Part shown: piece by piece, positions 60,913 to 64,000 of the stretch
Numbering within the stretch: the stretch's first letter is position 1
Layout of the letters: every line of letters begins with the position of its first letter
DNA from: Dasypus novemcinctus
Lineage: Eukaryota > Chordata > Mammalia > Cingulata > Dasypodidae
Direction: 5' to 3'
NCBI RefSeq assembly: GCF_030445035.2
Contig: NC_080675.1
Span: 66,914,544 to 66,978,543, forward strand
DNA: 64,000 nucleotides
Notes under the pieces: generated by a model
The model's database searches: none
The model's input: the letters and a program-made list of their open reading frames with translations, nothing else
Told to the model about the DNA's origin: nothing
Made by a program: the position numbers and the translations under genes

Positions 60913-62070
60913 ATTTTTAAAAATGGAGTCGTAGTATTCCTAGTTTGTAATTTGTTTATTTCACTTTTATGTCCCAAACATATCCCCACAGCAATAAATA
61001 TATATTTACATAATGATTTTAAAGTTTTCTGAGCATTCCATTATATATAAGGAATTTTACTTACAACGACACTTATTGACATTTTACATTATTTTTTCAC
61101 ATGAACAATTTTATGATAAATTCCCTGAATCTCTGTACACTTGTCCAATTACTTCCCTTAGAATAAATTTCTAGTATTAGGATTCTAGGTCAAAAATATC
61201 TTTATTTTTAACTTTTAGTATGCCACTGTTGTAGAATTTGAGAGAAGTTCAATTACTTGAGTATAGAGAGGCCAGGACTCAGGAATGATTTTGAGAAGGA
61301 AAAATGGTTTATTGACGGCTGGGCCGGACTCGGGAACTTTCTGTTTGAATCCCGAGCCCCGAACAAGATTTTTTAGTCCCTTTTATACAGAGAGGAAAGG
61401 CCAAATGGTCCTTTTGTTTCAGTTCTCAATAGGCTTAAATTAGCATATATTTCCACATCTTAGTAAGCTTTTAGCATGGACCTCAGGCATTCGATAAGCT
61501 TTTAGCATATTTGCTTTGCATTTCCCCTGAATACTTAAAGTTTATAGACTTTGCATTGTTAAACTGTCTCCTGCTCACCAAGGGCAGGACTGCAACCTTT
61601 CATCATCCCACACCCACAAGTCACAGTTTAGGTTATCTCTGAAGAGACAAAGAGCCTGCCACCCATAGCCCACATCACCATGACAAAATCCTCCAAAATG
61701 CTTCATGTATTTTCCCTCCTATTAACAGAGTTGAAGACTGCTACTTTTCTACACCTTCACCAATACTGAGTATTAATTTTTAACAATCTGCATATGTAAT
61801 AACTTGTTTTTATTTGCAGGCCTTTTATAACTAGCAAGCTTAGCATTTATGTATCTCTTAGTTGATCATTTGTATTATTATATGAAATGCCATTTCATGT
61901 TCTTTGCTAATTTTTTTTTCTGTTGAATGGTCTTCTTTGTATCACTTAATAGAGAGCTTTTTATACATTAGTGCTGTTAACCTTTCACCTGTGTCTATGT
62001 TACAATTTTTTTCAAGGCTTCTCCACTTTGCTTATTACAGTTTTTGATATATGGGGGTTTTTAAATGATG
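60913..62070 (-). mobile_element. ancient L1M 3' end, antisense, split by an LTR
   Basis: 'ggattctaggtcaaaaatat', then after the LTR 'ttcaccaatactgagtatta', 'tgctaatttttttttctgtt' and 'cttctccactttgcttatta' resemble the complement of old L1 3' sequence. The stretch at 58680-58806, left of the AP1S2 retrocopy, probably belongs to the same element. Confidence 0.6.
61227..61685 (-). mobile_element. solo LTR of an endogenous retrovirus, antisense
   Basis: On the minus strand a TATA box (tataaaa; plus 61381-61387) is followed by a G/C-richer leader. The poly(A) signal (aataaa; plus 61308-61313) comes next, then a short U5 ending 'caaattctacaaca'. The element probably starts 'tgtcatggtgatgtgg' at 61685. 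TG...CA ends are present and TATA-to-poly(A) spacing is about 70 bases, giving a compact R. No internal viral sequence and no certain TSD. It interrupts an ancient L1. Confidence 0.8.
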
Positions 62071-63559
62071 TGTATCAATCTTGTTATGGTTTCTGTTAAT
62101 AAGTTCTCAGGAAAAAGAGGACATAAATATATACTTGGCAGCTCCAAGTCTCCTTGGGTCTTAGATTTAAGTTAGCGTACCTTCCCCAGACCCCTCAGGC
62201 TGTTGGAAGTCCCTTCCTTTAGGCCTCCAAGGCTCCTCTGCCTCCCCAATATAAGACTTAACAAGATACACAACCCGTGCACATTTACATTTTCTGTCTC
62301 CTTCACAGAAAGGAGAAAAGCCATTCAAGGATAAGAACAGTCTTATTTATTTCTTAGCATAAGTGGGGACTAGAATATATGATCTTCCAGTCTTCCAGTT
62401 ATTATCTAGTAGGCACTCATTTAAACTTATCAGTATAATTGCACTAACCCAGTTGTATCTGTACAAGTATTCAATTATGTAAGGGCTTAGCACCATATAA
62501 ATTTTCTTTGAAATATAAACCATTGTGATATTCAGATTAGTCATTTAATTGCCTAGTTAATATGTGTTACCTCTCTAAGAAGGAACCAAGCCTATTTTGT
62601 GTATTATATATTTCATTAACTATAATAGGTATATGATAAATACTTGAAAATTATGAATGAATGAATCAACAATGAAATAATATACAGGTCATAACCAAGG
62701 AGACCTATAGACAAAATATATCAGCGTTGCTCAAATTTTCTTGAAGATAAATTTCATATATGTATTTCTATCCATATTATGATAGGAAAGACTATATGAT
62801 AGGAAAGATCATGAAGAATTTTCTAATTAAATTTCTGCTTTTATAATTGGGAAACTTTAAAATAACTCAAGGAGCCTATAATATTTAAATTTAAAATAAC
62901 TATCAATGTCATGTTGTCAAACATCACAAAAGCATTTTATCTCAATTCAAAAAGGAATCATTTCGGGCTCTTTTTTTTTTTTAAATCAGGGACTCACTCT
63001 ATGTATAACTCAGCAAAGAACAATGCTGGACAGGAGCATAACAAAAACAGATGGAAGACATTTTCAGTTGGATGACCTTTTGGTTCAAGACTTGAATAGG
63101 CCGCATCTACTTATGCTAATAACTAGTGGTACCTGTGAGCACCTGTTTAGTCTCCTAAATGCTTTTAACCTTTGCTTCTGGATTCTTGAGAATAACAGGA
63201 GCCTTGTCATGGGAAACAGGTGTGACTTGATGTTGATGTGGCTGTACAAACCATTCTAGTGTATCCTCGAGGGTGAAAAAATCACAACCTTGAAGATGAA
63301 ATATGAAGATGACAAACATTCACTTAAGGCCTTTTCTCACCATGGCAAAAGAATATTTTTAAATTTCCAATGAAAAGAGAAAGTGCTATTTTCATTTTTA
63401 GAATTTTAGCATGATAGGTAACAACAAAAATCAAATTGGATCTATTCACAAACTTGAATAATATATAGAACATGTATTGTTTTATTGAACAAATTTTTCA
63501 CTCAACAGAAGTATACAGTAGCTCAGATGATAGAATTAGATATTCTTGTACTTGAATCT
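62071..63559. other. unassigned DNA with an L2/MIR-like patch
   Basis: A patch near 62600-62680 ('ataggtatatgataaatact', 'atgaatgaatgaatcaac') resembles old L2/MIR. The 117-codon open frame at 62906-63259 has no recognisable resemblance. Confidence 0.45.
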
Positions 63560-63770
63560 TTGTTCTACTTCTATATTATCACAATTATTAGCTATACCAC
63601 CTTTGGTAAATTCCCTAACTTCTAGGTTCTGGTGGCTATAAGATGGGATTGATAATAATACCTGCTATTAACAATTGTTTTAAGAATTAGTTGAGATACC
63701 TTATATAAATGAATACAAGACTGTACATCAAAAACACTCAATAACTATTATCAATTATGAAGATTATTAA
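63560..63770 (+). mobile_element. MIR SINE
   Basis: Sense MIR end: 'ctataagatgggattgataa', 'gaattagttgagatacctta' and 'acactcaataactattatca'. Confidence 0.8.
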
Positions 63771-64000
63771 ATTTATAAAAAGCTATATTGCAACAGTTTT
63801 ATAAGCAGAGATTATTGAATTAAAATAATGGACTAGATAAATCCAGGCAGATCTATATAAGAAAAAGTTTAGAATTTAAGTCACACATGAAGAAAAAATT
63901 TAAAAAGAACATGAATAACTGACCTTGATACTCTCATATTTCCAATATATTAGAGAAATGTTCAAATTTTCCTTTTAGAATCATATAGAAACTATATGTG

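Noticed and set aside
1-64000. CRISPR array, operon, prophage or other prokaryotic system
   Set aside because: All recognisable content is mammalian interspersed repeats and an mRNA-derived pseudogene. No regularly spaced repeats or dense coding were seen.

Overview
This window is AT-rich mammalian nuclear DNA. No functional protein-coding gene or RNA gene could be recognised in it. The lineage clue is the SINEs. Several copies (best at 38638-39055, 45076-45482, 54461-54776 and 55573-55983) have a tRNA-Ala-like head, a long unique body and an A-rich tail, and look like the DAS SINE class of armadillos. Together with the L1 and MaLR-type LTR subfamilies, this suggests a xenarthran, most likely an armadillo. 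That assignment rests on recognition from memory, not on a database search.

Layout. 1-10 kb: ancient L1 (2380-5170 and 5625-6470), a SINE head abutting an LTR fragment (5185-5613), and the first copy of a small hAT-like DNA transposon (562-781). 10.95-15.07 kb: a complete-ended but internally deleted L1 insertion with an 11-bp target-site duplication (TSD). Its 5' UTR is partly tandem, ORF1 is decayed, only a short remnant of ORF2 remains, and the 3' UTR is tandem. hAT copy 2 lies next to it. 15-29 kb: unassigned DNA, hAT copy 3, an ancient L1, a MER5-like element split by an LTR, and L2/MIR-like relics. 29.9-32.8 kb: a two-LTR MaLR retrotransposon. 33-38 kb: a further MaLR LTR and an antisense HAL1/L1M fossil carrying a tRNA-derived SINE. 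38.6-44.8 kb: a SINE, then an ancient L1 split by two ERV-type LTRs. 45.0-51.2 kb: a minus-strand L1 with TSD, broken ORF2, very long 3' UTR, a nested SINE and a tRNA-Ala-like module in its 5' UTR. 52-57 kb: ancient antisense L1 3' ends with an LTR and SINEs inserted. 58.8-60.9 kb: a full-length processed pseudogene of the clathrin adaptor subunit AP1S2. 60.9-64 kb: antisense ancient L1 split by an ERV-type LTR, then unassigned DNA and a MIR.

No genes act together here. The window is a layered record of transposition, and nesting gives relative ages: ancient L1M, L2, MIR and MER5 are oldest, followed by MaLR and ERV LTRs, then lineage L1s, DAS SINEs, hAT elements and the AP1S2 retrocopy. I did not find an undescribed biological system. 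The most useful leads are the structures of the two lineage L1s, the hAT family, and the AP1S2 retrocopy, which has one nonsense codon.
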